Shown: positions 43,296 to 52,259 of the stretch, piece after piece | Numbering within the stretch: the stretch's first letter is position 1 | Layout: every line of letters begins with the position of its first letter | From: Bog-473 sp963791455 | GTDB lineage: Bacteria; Actinomycetota; Acidimicrobiia; Acidimicrobiales; RAAP-2 | DNA length: 64,000 nt | Assembly (NCBI GenBank): GCA_963791455.1 | Contig: CAWBSM010000002.1 | Span: 868,001 to 932,000, forward strand | Direction of reading: 5' to 3' | The notes under the pieces: model-generated | Databases searched by the model: none | The model's input: only the letters and a program-made list of their open reading frames with translations | What the model was told of the DNA's origin: nothing | Position numbers and translations under genes: made by a program

Positions 43296-45452
43296 TCAGC
43301 TCTTGAAGAGGTACTCGCCCTCGTCCTCGCTGAGCAGGAGCTTGACCTCATCAGCCAAACCGAGGTGCGCCTCAAGCTGCGGGTCCTCGTCGACCAGGGT
43401 GGTGGCGACGCGGCGGGCCTCTTCGAGCAGGGCCAGATCGCCCGGGTCGGTCAACGAAGCCAGGCGCAGGTCGCTCTGCCCCTTTTGCCGGGCACCCAGC
43501 AGGGTCCCTTCGCCGCGAACCCGCAGGTCCACCTCGGCCAGGACGAACCCGTCGGTCGAGGCCGCGACCGCCGCCAGCCGCTCGTTGCCCTCCTCGCCGC
43601 CGAGCAGATAGCACCAGCTGGCGAGGGAGCCCCGCCCGACCCGGCCCCGCAGCTGGTGCAGCTGCGCGATCCCGAAGCGGTCGGCGCTCTCGACGATCAT
43701 CACGGTCGCCTCGGGCACGTCGACCCCGACCTCGATCACCGTCGTCGCGACCAACACCGCCAACTCACCGGCCCGGAAGCGGTCCATGACCTCCTCACGG
43801 GTGGCGGACGCCATCTGTCCGTGCATGAGCCCGACCTTCAGGCCGGCCAGCTCGCCTGCCGCCAGTCGCTCGTACTCCTCAGTGGCCGACTTGGCCTCGA
43901 CGCGCAGGGACTCCCCCACCAGCGGACAGACGACGAAGGCCCGATGGCCCGCCGCTACCTCCGAGCGCACCCGCGCCCAGGCCTGTTCGTGGCCGATGTG
44001 GCCTTCTCCGGGCAGCCATTCCGTCGTCACCGGGCTGCGCCCGGGGGGCAGCTCGTCGAGTGTGGTCAGGTCGAGGTCGCCGAAGATCACCATGGCCGCC
44101 GTACGCGGGATAGGGGTGGCCGTCATCACGAGCAGATCGGGGTCGCCGACCGCCCCCTTGGCCCGCAGCGTCGCTCGCTGCTCCACGCCGAAGCGATGCT
44201 GCTCGTCGATCACGACGCACCCGAGCGACCCGAAGGCGACCTCCTCGGTCAACAACGCGTGCGTCCCAACGACGATGCCGACGGCGCCCGATGCGAGGCC
44301 GTCGAGGAGCGCAGCGCGCGCCTTCCCCTTCACGCGGCTCGTGAGCAGTTCGACCCGCACTTCGCCCCCCGCCATGCCGCCAGGACCCTCCAGGTCGCCC
44401 AGGAGGGCGCGCACCGCCGAGAAGTGTTGCTCCGCCAACACCTCGGTCGGCACCATGAGCGCGCCCTGGTACCCGCTCTGCACTGCCGCCAGCAAAGTCG
44501 CGAGCGCGACGACCGTCTTGCCCGACCCCACGTCGCCCTGGAGGAGGCGGTGCATGGGGAAGGGCCCCGCCATGTCGGCCACGATCACGGCGAGCGCCCG
44601 TCGCTGGGCCTTCGTGAGCTCGTAGGGCAGTCCGGTCAAAAAGCGCGCCACGAGAGTGTCGGTGACCGATCCCGTGACCTCACGCGGCGACACGTCGTGA
44701 TGCAACGCGCGGGCGTTCACCTCGAAGGCACGGCGCCGCAACACCAGCGCCAACTGCAGCCGGAGGAGCTCATCGAACACCAGCCGCCGCCGTGCCGGTT
44801 CGACCACGTCGATCGACTCGGGGACGTGAATGGCACGGAACGCCTCGGTCCGGTCCCACAGACTGAGTGCCGACCGGGTTGTGGGCGGCAGCGGGTCCGC
44901 GAATTCGCCCGCGCGCGCCAGCGCCTCCTCCACGAACTCTCCGATCTCCCACGATGTCAGCCCCGCCTTGGCCGAGGCGGGGTACACGGGAAGGATGCGC
45001 AGCGTCCGCCGGCCCGGCGTCACGCCCGCCACGACGTCGACCACCGGGTTGACCATCTGGCGCGCGCCCCGATACTCGCCGACTTTGCCGAAAAATATCG
45101 CCTCGGTGTCCCCCTCGAGCTGCTTCGCCCGCCAGGGCTGGTTGAAGAAGACGACGGCCAAGCGGCCCGTGTCGTCGCGCACGGTCAGTTCTACGACCGC
45201 GCGCCCGCTCCGGGCCCGCCGCGAACGAACCGACTGCACCGACGCCAACACCGCGGCCTCGTCGCCTACTTCGAGGCCCGAGACGTCGGCCTGGCGCGTC
45301 CGGTCGATGTACCGCCGCGGGTAGGTCGTCAAGAGGTCGAGGACCGACTCGACGCCGTACTCCGCCAGCCGGGCCGCCTTGCGCTCCGACACCGACTCGA
45401 GCACCGACGCGGGCCGGCCGCTCAGGTCGCGAAGGGTGCGGCCGTTACTCAA
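43296..45452 (-). CDS. recG: ATP-dependent DNA helicase RecG
   Basis: 718 residues. An N-terminal wedge/OB domain (DLLTTYPRRYIDRTRQ), then helicase motifs: LLQGDVGSGKTVVALATLLA (Walker A), VIDEQHRFGVEQRA (DEQH motif II), TATPIPRTAAM (III) and QLRGRVGRGSLASWC (VI). RecG remodels stalled forks and branched DNA. TTG 45452 starts the conserved NGRTLRDLSG. It overlaps the preceding gene's stop by 8 bases. Confidence 0.96.
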   Translation of the reverse strand: MSNGRTLRDLSGRPASVLESVSERKAARLAEYGVESVLDLLTTYPRRYIDRTRQADVSGLEVGDEAAVLASVQSVRSRRARSGRAVVELTVRDDTGRLAVVFFNQPWRAKQLEGDTEAIFFGKVGEYRGARQMVNPVVDVVAGVTPGRRTLRILPVYPASAKAGLTSWEIGEFVEEALARAGEFADPLPPTTRSALSLWDRTEAFRAIHVPESIDVVEPARRRLVFDELLRLQLALVLRRRAFEVNARALHHDVSPREVTGSVTDTLVARFLTGLPYELTKAQRRALAVIVADMAGPFPMHRLLQGDVGSGKTVVALATLLAAVQSGYQGALMVPTEVLAEQHFSAVRALLGDLEGPGGMAGGEVRVELLTSRVKGKARAALLDGLASGAVGIVVGTHALLTEEVAFGSLGCVVIDEQHRFGVEQRATLRAKGAVGDPDLLVMTATPIPRTAAMVIFGDLDLTTLDELPPGRSPVTTEWLPGEGHIGHEQAWARVRSEVAAGHRAFVVCPLVGESLRVEAKSATEEYERLAAGELAGLKVGLMHGQMASATREEVMDRFRAGELAVLVATTVIEVGVDVPEATVMIVESADRFGIAQLHQLRGRVGRGSLASWCYLLGGEEGNERLAAVAASTDGFVLAEVDLRVRGEGTLLGARQKGQSDLRLASLTDPGDLALLEEARRVATTLVDEDPQLEAHLGLADEVKLLLSEDEGEYLFKS

Positions 45453-47139
45453 TCCCGAGCAGGTACGGGTAGAGGGGCTGTCCGCCCTGGTGCACCTCGA
45501 GCACGACGTCGGGATATTCCTCGGAGAGCCATTCCTCGATCCTCCTCGTGTCCGCGACCCGTGCCCCTTCGCCCTCGATCAAGGTGACGAGCTCGTGCGA
45601 CTCGTCGAGCAGACGGCTGAGGAGGAGGCGGGTGCACACGACGGGGTTGTCTGCGATCGCCACCACCCCGTCGCGTGAGATCCCGATGTAGTCGCCCTCG
45701 TGAACCTCGCCGACGTCGGTGACTGTGTCGCGCACGGCCCGCGTCACCTCGGCCGGAACGACGCGGGTCGCCGACTCGGCCATGGAGGCGACGTTGGCGT
45801 CCACCGTCGCCGCCGGGTCGTAGGCGAGCAGGGCGGCGAAACCCTCCACGATGGAGCCCGTGGCCACGACTCGGACCTCCTTGGTGCTCAGTTGGTCGAC
45901 CTGCTCGGCCACGGGACGGATGTTCTTGTTGTTGGGCAGGATCACCACCTGGTCGGAGGGGACCGCTTCGACGGCTTTGACCAGGTCAGCGGTGGCGGGA
46001 TTCATCGTCTGACCACCGACGACGAGGTGGTGCACTCCGAGCGAGCGGAAAATGCGCCCGATGCCGTCACCCGAGACGACGGCCACGACGCTGGTCGTCG
46101 GAGGCGGCCCGGTCCCCTCGACACTCGGCCCCGCCCCCGGGGCACCCACGCTTTCTCGCACCCAGCGTTCCTCTTCGACCTGCTCGTCGAGGTCGGTGAC
46201 CCGGATCCGCTGGGGACGCCCGGCGTCCACGCCCGCCTCGACGGCCGCGCCGATGTCGTTGGTATGGATGTGGCAGTTCCACAGACCCTCGCCGCCAACG
46301 ACGACGATGGAGTCGCCGATGCCCGCCCAGACCTCCTTGAAGGCCTCGATGGAGTCGTCGGGCGCATGAAGCAGATACATCACCTCGTAACGCAGGTCGC
46401 CGACGGAGCGATCCCCGTCGACCTTCGCCTCGTCGAGGCTGTCGGTCGCCCCACCGGCGGTCCAGCTCCCGTTCAACGCGGCCAGATCCGGCGCCGCGAC
46501 ACCGGAGGGCTCGGGCAGGGGGCGGCCGTCGAGGACATGGAGGAACGCATCGAGCAGGAGGAGGAAACCGGCGCCCCCGGCGTCCACCACGCCGGCCTGG
46601 GCCAGCACCGGCAGCATGTCTGGCGTCCGGGCGAGCGCGTCGGCCGCCTCGCTCCGGGCGCTCTCCACGACGCCGAGCAGGCCAGACCCGTTGGCGGCCC
46701 CGGCGGCGGCTGCCGAGGCCACCGTCAAGATGGTGCCCTCCACCGGCCGCACGACGGCTCGGCGGGCCAGCTCGGAGGCGTGGGTCATGGAGTCCACCAG
46801 CAGGTCGGGCCCGACGCCGCCTTCCCCGGCCGATCCCATCCGCTCGCTCATCCCCCGGAGGAGCTGGGACAGAATCACGCCCGAATTCCCCCGGGCGCCC
46901 ATCAAGGAGCCATGCCCAATAGCCGTGCAGACCCCGGCCAGGCCGAGACCGGGCTCGACGTCCGCCAGCTCGGCGACGACGGACTCCAACGTGAGGGCCA
47001 TGTTGGTCCCGGTGTCGCCGTCGGGCACCGGATAGACGTTGAGCCGATTGATGTCGGTCTGATGCAACCGCAGCGCATCCCGATAGCCCCCCATGATGGC
47101 GCGCAGTTCGTCGGCGCCCAGGGTCGCCGAGGAGGTCAT
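45445..47139 (-). CDS. DAK2-domain fatty acid kinase-like protein (FakA/YloV)
   Basis: 564 residues. The N-terminal DAK2 domain carries DINRLNVYPVPDGDTGTNMA (nucleotide/metal-binding) and MGARGNSGVILSQLLRGM. The middle and C-terminal regions (DGIGRIFRSLGV, LPNNKNIRPVAEQVDQLS) match the DegV-binding FakA/YloV group, which phosphorylates fatty acids bound to FakB. No FakB gene is in the window. ATG 47139. Divergent from rpmB; fakA-recG adjacency is common in Gram-positive bacteria. Confidence 0.9.
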   Translation of the reverse strand: MTSSATLGADELRAIMGGYRDALRLHQTDINRLNVYPVPDGDTGTNMALTLESVVAELADVEPGLGLAGVCTAIGHGSLMGARGNSGVILSQLLRGMSERMGSAGEGGVGPDLLVDSMTHASELARRAVVRPVEGTILTVASAAAAGAANGSGLLGVVESARSEAADALARTPDMLPVLAQAGVVDAGGAGFLLLLDAFLHVLDGRPLPEPSGVAAPDLAALNGSWTAGGATDSLDEAKVDGDRSVGDLRYEVMYLLHAPDDSIEAFKEVWAGIGDSIVVVGGEGLWNCHIHTNDIGAAVEAGVDAGRPQRIRVTDLDEQVEEERWVRESVGAPGAGPSVEGTGPPPTTSVVAVVSGDGIGRIFRSLGVHHLVVGGQTMNPATADLVKAVEAVPSDQVVILPNNKNIRPVAEQVDQLSTKEVRVVATGSIVEGFAALLAYDPAATVDANVASMAESATRVVPAEVTRAVRDTVTDVGEVHEGDYIGISRDGVVAIADNPVVCTRLLLSRLLDESHELVTLIEGEGARVADTRRIEEWLSEEYPDVVLEVHQGGQPLYPYLLGIE

Positions 47140-47221
47140 GGTTGGGGATGCTAACCTTTGGGCCGTTCGTGAAGGCCTGCGTGGTCGGACGACCGCGGTC
47201 TCCCCCAAGGAAGGTTCATCG

Positions 47222-47440
47222 ATGGCAGCTGTGTGCGAGATCTGCGGCAAGAAGCCCTCGTTCGGCATGAACGTGAGCCACTCGCACCGGCGCACCAAGC
47301 GGCGGTGGAACCCCAACGTGCAGCGGGTCCGGGCGGTTGTCGACGGCGCGCCGAAGCGCCTTCACGTCTGCACGTCGTGCATCCGGGCGGGCAAGGTGAC
47401 CAAGCCGCCGCGACGAACGCACGAAACCGCCGCCGGCTGA
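47222..47440 (+). CDS. rpmB: Ribosomal protein L28
   Basis: 72 residues: VCEICGKKPSFGMNVSHSHR, RTKRRWNPNVQRV and HVCTSCIRAGKV. The CxxC pairs make it a zinc-binding C+ form. The order fakA-like/rpmB divergent is the usual one. ATG 47222 follows AAGGTTCATCG; the upstream 82 bases hold both promoters but no clear boxes were picked. Confidence 0.95.
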   Translation: MAAVCEICGKKPSFGMNVSHSHRRTKRRWNPNVQRVRAVVDGAPKRLHVCTSCIRAGKVTKPPRRTHETAAG

Positions 47441-47557
47441 TCCTCCCGGCGGACGCGAGACGTCCGCCGTGCCTTGCAACGGCAGGCCGCTTCGCTCGAG
47501 GGCCCGGTCTCAGAGAGAGTCTTGAGGGCAGCGGCCCGGGAGACTCTTCCGCAGGCG

Positions 47558-47647
47558 TATACGTAACCTTCCGCAATTGGCCCGATTACAGAAGGTTATC
47601 GGCATTATCCTTCCGTAAACCCCCCTGGTTTTGGAAGGTTTCATATA
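47558..47647 (+). repeat. 90-bp palindromic repeat element, copy B
   Basis: Lies in the 306-base gap between the convergent rpmB and thiL genes. Same orientation and length as copy A at 26255-26344, with 8 differences in 90. Ends TATACGTAACCTTCC and GGAAGGTTTCATATA also pair at 13 of 15 positions, though not the same 13, so structure is kept while sequence changes. The right half forms CCTTCCGTAAACC...GGTTTTGGAAGG. Further bases (TTTGGAAGG) follow to about 47668. No other feature is seen in the rest of the gap. Confidence 0.9.
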
Positions 47648-47746
47648 CAGAATTTGGAAGGCACCCTGCGGGGTCACGCAGCTCGGATAGCTCCCAGCTC
47701 GGACAGGCTAAAAGGACGCTTCCACGCCGCTCCGTTCCAGTTCTCA

Positions 47747-48721
47747 CTACCCCACCCGGTGCTGCCACCCCAGCCGCTCGAGCGGACGCCCGGCGAGGCT
47801 ACGTACTCCGGGGTCCTCGGTGAACGCGCCGATCCTGATCGGTGGACGCAGCCCGCCCGAGGCAAAAGCGTCGAACAGACCCGGCGCATCCGCGACGCCC
47901 ACGGCGATCAGCAACTCGTAGTCCTCCCCGCCGGCGAGCGCCTCCTCCATCGTTGCGCCCTCCGCGACCGGCACCTCATCGAGCTCGAAGCCGACCTCCG
48001 ACGCGTCGGCCAACCGGTGCAAATCGAGCGCCAACCCGTCGGACACGTCGATCATGGCGTGCGCTCCGGCCCGGCTAGCGGCGAGACCCTCCCCTAAGCG
48101 GGCTCTCGGCCGCCGGTAGGCATCGCCCAGACCCGAACTCGAGCCCGATCCAGGACCCGAGTCACTGCGCAGCTCGCGCAACCCTGCCGCCGACAGGCCA
48201 CAGGGCCCCGTCACCAGGACGACGTCCCCCGGCCGCGCCCCCGAGCGGGGCACCGCGTCGCCATCCCCGTTGAGCGTCCCGAGGACGGTGACCGCCACCA
48301 CCAGCTCGGCCGCCGCCGAGAGGTCGCCCCCTACGACCGGACACTCGGTCGCTGCGGAGGCCTCGGCCACCCCAGACATCACCCCGACCGCCATCTCACC
48401 TTCGCCCGAACCGCTGGGAACGCAGAGCGCGGCCAGTGCCCCCAGCGGCACCGCCCCCATGGCCGCCAGGTCGGACAAGGCTCTCATCAGGGCCTTCCAG
48501 CCCACGTCAGCGGGGCTGCACACCGACAGATCCACGTGAACGCCCTCGACCACGCTGTCGACCGACACCACCACCGAACGGCTGCCCAAGAGGTCCACCA
48601 CGGCGGCGTCGTCACGCAGCCCGAAACCCGCAATTCCGTTTCCGACCGTGCCGCGGATAACCTCTAGAACCTCATCTTCACTAGCGACAGCTGTTGTGCG
48701 CCGAGGTTTGGGGGATCCCAC
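47747..48721 (-). CDS. thiL: Thiamine-monophosphate kinase
   Basis: 324 residues. ThiL phosphorylates thiamine monophosphate to thiamine diphosphate. Key blocks: GLRDDAAVVD near residue 34, SVDSVVEGVHVDLS near residue 53, ALSDLAAMGAVPLGALAAL near residue 82 and VGGDLSAAAELVVAVTVLG near residue 130. Near the C-terminus MIDVSDGLALDLHRL and ALAGGEDYELLIAV are also conserved. GTG start, divergent from pckG. Confidence 0.93.
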   Translation of the reverse strand: MGSPKPRRTTAVASEDEVLEVIRGTVGNGIAGFGLRDDAAVVDLLGSRSVVVSVDSVVEGVHVDLSVCSPADVGWKALMRALSDLAAMGAVPLGALAALCVPSGSGEGEMAVGVMSGVAEASAATECPVVGGDLSAAAELVVAVTVLGTLNGDGDAVPRSGARPGDVVLVTGPCGLSAAGLRELRSDSGPGSGSSSGLGDAYRRPRARLGEGLAASRAGAHAMIDVSDGLALDLHRLADASEVGFELDEVPVAEGATMEEALAGGEDYELLIAVGVADAPGLFDAFASGGLRPPIRIGAFTEDPGVRSLAGRPLERLGWQHRVG

Positions 48722-48783
48722 GGCACATGCCTAGCATTGGACCCCACCGAAACCGGTCGGACGAAGGAGCTGATCCCCTCACA

Positions 48784-50577
48784 ATGGCGCCCACGAAGAA
48801 CGCGAAACTTCTGGCCTGGGTCGAGGAAGTGGCCGCCCTGACCACGCCCGACCGCATCGAATGGTGCAACGGGTCCGCCGACGAGTACGACCGACTCTGT
48901 CAGCAACTGGTCGACACCGGCACGTTCACCCGCCTCAACGACGCCAAGCGGCCCAACAGCTACTGGGCCCACTCCGACCCTGGCGACGTGGCGCGGGTTG
49001 AGGACCGCACGTTTATCTGCTCCGAGAAGGAGATCGACGCCGGCCCGACCAACAACTGGTGCGACCCGGCCGAAATGAGGGAGACCCTCGACGGGCTCTT
49101 CAAGGGCTGCATGAAGGGGCGCACCATGTACGTCGTCCCCTACTCCATGGGTCCGCTGGGCTCGGACATCGCCCACATCGGCGTCCAGCTGACCGACTCG
49201 GCCTACGTCGCCGTCTCCATGAAGATCATGACCCGCATGGGCACCGGAGCTCTCGAAGTGCTCGGCGACGACGGTGTCTTCGTGCCCTGCCTCCACTCGG
49301 TGGGCGCCCCCCTCGAGACTGGCCAGCAAGACGTCCCGTGGCCCTGCAACGCGGATAACAAGTACATCGTGCACTTCCCCGAGACCCGCGAGATCGTCTC
49401 CTACGGCTCGGGCTATGGCGGCAACGCGCTCCTCGGCAAGAAGTGCTTCGCGCTGCGTATCGCGTCGGTCATGGCCCGAGATGACGGCTGGATGGCCGAG
49501 CACATGCTCATCTTGAAGCTCACCTCCCCTGAGGGCGAAACCCGCTACATCGCCGGCGCCTTTCCCTCCGCGTGCGGCAAGACGAACCTGGCCATGCTCA
49601 TCCCGACGATCGAGGGATGGAAGGTCGAGACCATCGGCGACGACATCTGCTGGATGAAGTTCGGCGCCGACGGCCGCCTCTACGCCATCAACCCGGAGGC
49701 CGGTTTCTTTGGCGTGGCGCCAGGGACCAACACCCACACCAACCCGAACGCCATCCTCACGCTCGACGGGAACTGCGTCTTCACCAACACCGCACTGACC
49801 GACGACGGCGACATCTGGTGGGAGGGCATGACCCATGAGCCCCCCGCCCACTTGACCGATTGGAAGGGCCAGGAGTGGACGCCGCAGAAGGGCACCACGG
49901 CGGCCCATCCGAACGCCCGCTTCACGGCCCCGGCGGCCCAGGACCCGGCCATCGCACCCGAATGGGAGGACCCCAAGGGCGTGCCGATCAGCGCAGTCCT
50001 CTTCGGCGGCCGCCGTGCCTCGGTGGTCCCGCTGGTCTTCCAGTCCCACGACTGGGATCACGGCGTGTTCCTCGGTTCGATCATGGCCTCTGAGACCACG
50101 GCGGCCCAGGCCGGCGCCGTAGGCAACCTGCGCCGCGATCCGTTCGCCATGTTGCCGTTCTGCGGTTACAACATGGCCGACTACTTCGCCCATTGGCTTC
50201 GCATCGGCGCGGAAGCACCCGACCGTGACGCCCTGCCGAAGCTCTTCTACGTCAACTGGTTCCGCAAGGGTGCCGACGGCAAGTTCCTTTGGCCCGGCTA
50301 CGGCGAGAACTCGCGCGTGCTCGAATGGATCTTCCATCGCGTTACCGACAAGGCCGACGGCGTCGACACGCCCATCGGCGTGCTGCCGACCATCGATGCC
50401 ATCGACACGGACGGCCTCGAGGTAACTCCCGAACACATGACCGAGCTGCTCCGGGTCGACACCGACGGCTGGCGCGCCGAGGTCCCACTCATCCGCGAGT
50501 ACTACGCCCAGTTCGGCGACCGGCTGCCGGCGGCGCTCGCCGAACAGGTCGACACGCTCGAGCAGCGCCTGGGCTGA
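48784..50577 (+). CDS. pckG: GTP-dependent phosphoenolpyruvate carboxykinase
   Basis: 597 residues, full length for the GTP-type enzyme. Signatures: YVVPYSMGPLGSDIAHIGVQ, GSGYGGNALLGKKCFALRI and the P-loop region AGAFPSACGKTNLAML with the reactive cysteine. GFFGVAPGTN and VPLVFQSHDWDHGVFL follow. It converts oxaloacetate to PEP in gluconeogenesis/anaplerosis. ATG 48784 is chosen because the 30 upstream codons are not conserved; a GAAGGAG lies at 48763-48769. Divergent from thiL with 62 bases between starts. Confidence 0.96.
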   Translation: MAPTKNAKLLAWVEEVAALTTPDRIEWCNGSADEYDRLCQQLVDTGTFTRLNDAKRPNSYWAHSDPGDVARVEDRTFICSEKEIDAGPTNNWCDPAEMRETLDGLFKGCMKGRTMYVVPYSMGPLGSDIAHIGVQLTDSAYVAVSMKIMTRMGTGALEVLGDDGVFVPCLHSVGAPLETGQQDVPWPCNADNKYIVHFPETREIVSYGSGYGGNALLGKKCFALRIASVMARDDGWMAEHMLILKLTSPEGETRYIAGAFPSACGKTNLAMLIPTIEGWKVETIGDDICWMKFGADGRLYAINPEAGFFGVAPGTNTHTNPNAILTLDGNCVFTNTALTDDGDIWWEGMTHEPPAHLTDWKGQEWTPQKGTTAAHPNARFTAPAAQDPAIAPEWEDPKGVPISAVLFGGRRASVVPLVFQSHDWDHGVFLGSIMASETTAAQAGAVGNLRRDPFAMLPFCGYNMADYFAHWLRIGAEAPDRDALPKLFYVNWFRKGADGKFLWPGYGENSRVLEWIFHRVTDKADGVDTPIGVLPTIDAIDTDGLEVTPEHMTELLRVDTDGWRAEVPLIREYYAQFGDRLPAALAEQVDTLEQRLG

Positions 50578-50594
50578 CGGCCTCGGGGTCGAGC

Positions 50595-51959
50595 TCAGCT
50601 CCCGGCCTCCCCCACCTCCCCAAGGTTGCGGTAGTCCCTGTTCACGATCCGTGGCGCGTGCGCCGCGCGCCGTCCCGATACGTAGGACAATCCGCCGAGC
50701 GCGGCCAGTACCGCCATCGTCGCGTCCCCCTGCGGGAGGGTGAAGACGACGATCAGCGGGATCAGCGAGCCGACCACCCATACCAGCTGTTGGCGCATGC
50801 CAAAGCGTGCGAAGGCCCGCCCCTGCGCCGACAGGGGGATGTAGCGCTGCGTCATGGCGTCGAAGGAGGGCTGGGCCACTGCGCCGCACAGCCCGACCAT
50901 GAAGGCGAGCACCACCTGCGCCAAGAGCGTGCCCCACACGGCGCACCCCGCCGCGGAGATCGCGATCAACCATAAGGAGGAGAGCAACAACTGCTGCTCA
51001 GTCCAGCGTTTGCGCAGCCGCCCCACCAGGACGAGTCCGACGATGGCCCCGGCGCCGCTCCCGGCCAGGACCAGCCCGTACCAGTAGAGCCCGACGCCCT
51101 TCATGCGTCGCAACCCGAAAGCCAACATGAAGGTCATGAAGCCGGTGAGGCCGCGCACGATGCACATCGCGGTCAGCCCGAGCATCACCTCCGGGTTGGC
51201 GATCGGCTGCAACCGCAACAAGTCCTGGTCGCGTGCAACCGCCTCGCCCGGCTGTCCGTACTCGCGCACCACGGCCGACTCGTCGGTCCACAGCCGCTCC
51301 GCCCGACGGCTCGTCAAGACCGGCAGCCGGGCGCCGGCCACCGCGGCACCCACGAACACGATGGTGGCGAACACAAGCACCGCGGGCGAGCCCGCGATCT
51401 TGTAGAGGATCACGGCCGGAATGGATGCGACAAAGCCGGCCAGGGTGCCAAGGAGCGTCAGCCGCGCGTTCAGCGTCGCGTAACCGGCTTGTTCGCTCTC
51501 TGCGTCGGAACCGTCGAGTGCGGCCATCTCGGGCACGAGGGCGCCCTTGGTCACGAGATAGAGCTTCTGACAAACGAGCACGAGAAAGGCGAGCGGGAAG
51601 AGCAAGAGGCTGTGGATGTGGGTAGCCATCAGGGGGCACAACACCACCTGGCCGATGGCGGACGCCACGACCATGAGGCGGCGCGCCCCTCGGCTGCGGT
51701 CGATCAGAGGTCCGAGCAGCGGCGACACGATGGCGAAGGGGGCCAGCGTGAAAAGCAGGTACAGCAGGATCTTGTGGTCGGCGGCGTCGGGCGAGATGGA
51801 GAAGAAGAGTGAGCCCGCGAGCGAGATGGTGACGACGGTTCCGCCCCCGAGCATCGCGCATTGCAGGAGAGACAGGCGGCCGATCGGGTGGGACTGGTCG
51901 AACAGGTCGTGAAAGGCCTGCCGTGCCATGTCCTTGAACTGCTCGATCTTGGGCGACAT
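50595..51959 (-). CDS. MFS transporter
   Basis: 454 residues with 12 predicted membrane spans. The loop LLGPLIDRSRGARRLMVV corresponds to the MFS motif A, and a second copy occurs as LVLVGRLRKRWT. It resembles the actinobacterial efflux-type MFS group; no substrate can be named. The first 35 residues (MSPKIEQFKDMARQAFHDLF) are cytoplasmic. ATG 51959; frames upstream are noncoding. Divergent from the small Lrp-domain gene by about 27 bases. Confidence 0.82.
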   Translation of the reverse strand: MSPKIEQFKDMARQAFHDLFDQSHPIGRLSLLQCAMLGGGTVVTISLAGSLFFSISPDAADHKILLYLLFTLAPFAIVSPLLGPLIDRSRGARRLMVVASAIGQVVLCPLMATHIHSLLLFPLAFLVLVCQKLYLVTKGALVPEMAALDGSDAESEQAGYATLNARLTLLGTLAGFVASIPAVILYKIAGSPAVLVFATIVFVGAAVAGARLPVLTSRRAERLWTDESAVVREYGQPGEAVARDQDLLRLQPIANPEVMLGLTAMCIVRGLTGFMTFMLAFGLRRMKGVGLYWYGLVLAGSGAGAIVGLVLVGRLRKRWTEQQLLLSSLWLIAISAAGCAVWGTLLAQVVLAFMVGLCGAVAQPSFDAMTQRYIPLSAQGRAFARFGMRQQLVWVVGSLIPLIVVFTLPQGDATMAVLAALGGLSYVSGRRAAHAPRIVNRDYRNLGEVGEAGS

Positions 51960-51986
51960 CGCCACCACGCCAATGTACGGTGTGCC

Positions 51987-52223
51987 GTGGCGGTCCACGC
52001 GTACGTCCTGATCCAAACCGACGTTGGAAAGTCGGCCCAGGTGGCCCAGCAGGTCGGCGCCATCGAGGGCATCCTCGTCGCCGAAAGCGTGTCCGGGCCC
52101 TACGACGTCATCGCTCGTGTGGAAGCGCCGACGATCGACCACCTCGGGCGCATGGTCGTGCGGGACATCCAGGCGATTGAGGGGATCACCCGCACGATCA
52201 CCTGCCCCGTTGTCAAGATCTGA
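51987..52223 (+). CDS. Stand-alone Lrp/AsnC ligand-binding domain protein
   Basis: 78 residues: VHAYVLIQTDVGKSAQVAQQ, GIEGILVAESVSGPYDVIAR pattern (V/I at strand ends) and RDIQAIEGITRTITCPVV. This is the RAM/AsnC ligand-binding domain alone, without the helix-turn-helix. Such small proteins probably bind amino acids and regulate by interacting with full-length Lrp proteins. GTG start; it begins in the spacer upstream of the divergent MFS gene. Confidence 0.85.
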   Translation: MAVHAYVLIQTDVGKSAQVAQQVGAIEGILVAESVSGPYDVIARVEAPTIDHLGRMVVRDIQAIEGITRTITCPVVKI

Positions 52224-52259
52224 CGAGCTGCGTCCCCGAGCGCAGTTCGCCCTTCGCGA

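Noticed and set aside
42588..45587. A 999-codon open frame on the plus strand
   Set aside because: It lies opposite rsmD and recG, has shadow-type Arg/Pro/His-rich composition and no motifs; recG on the other strand has full helicase motifs.
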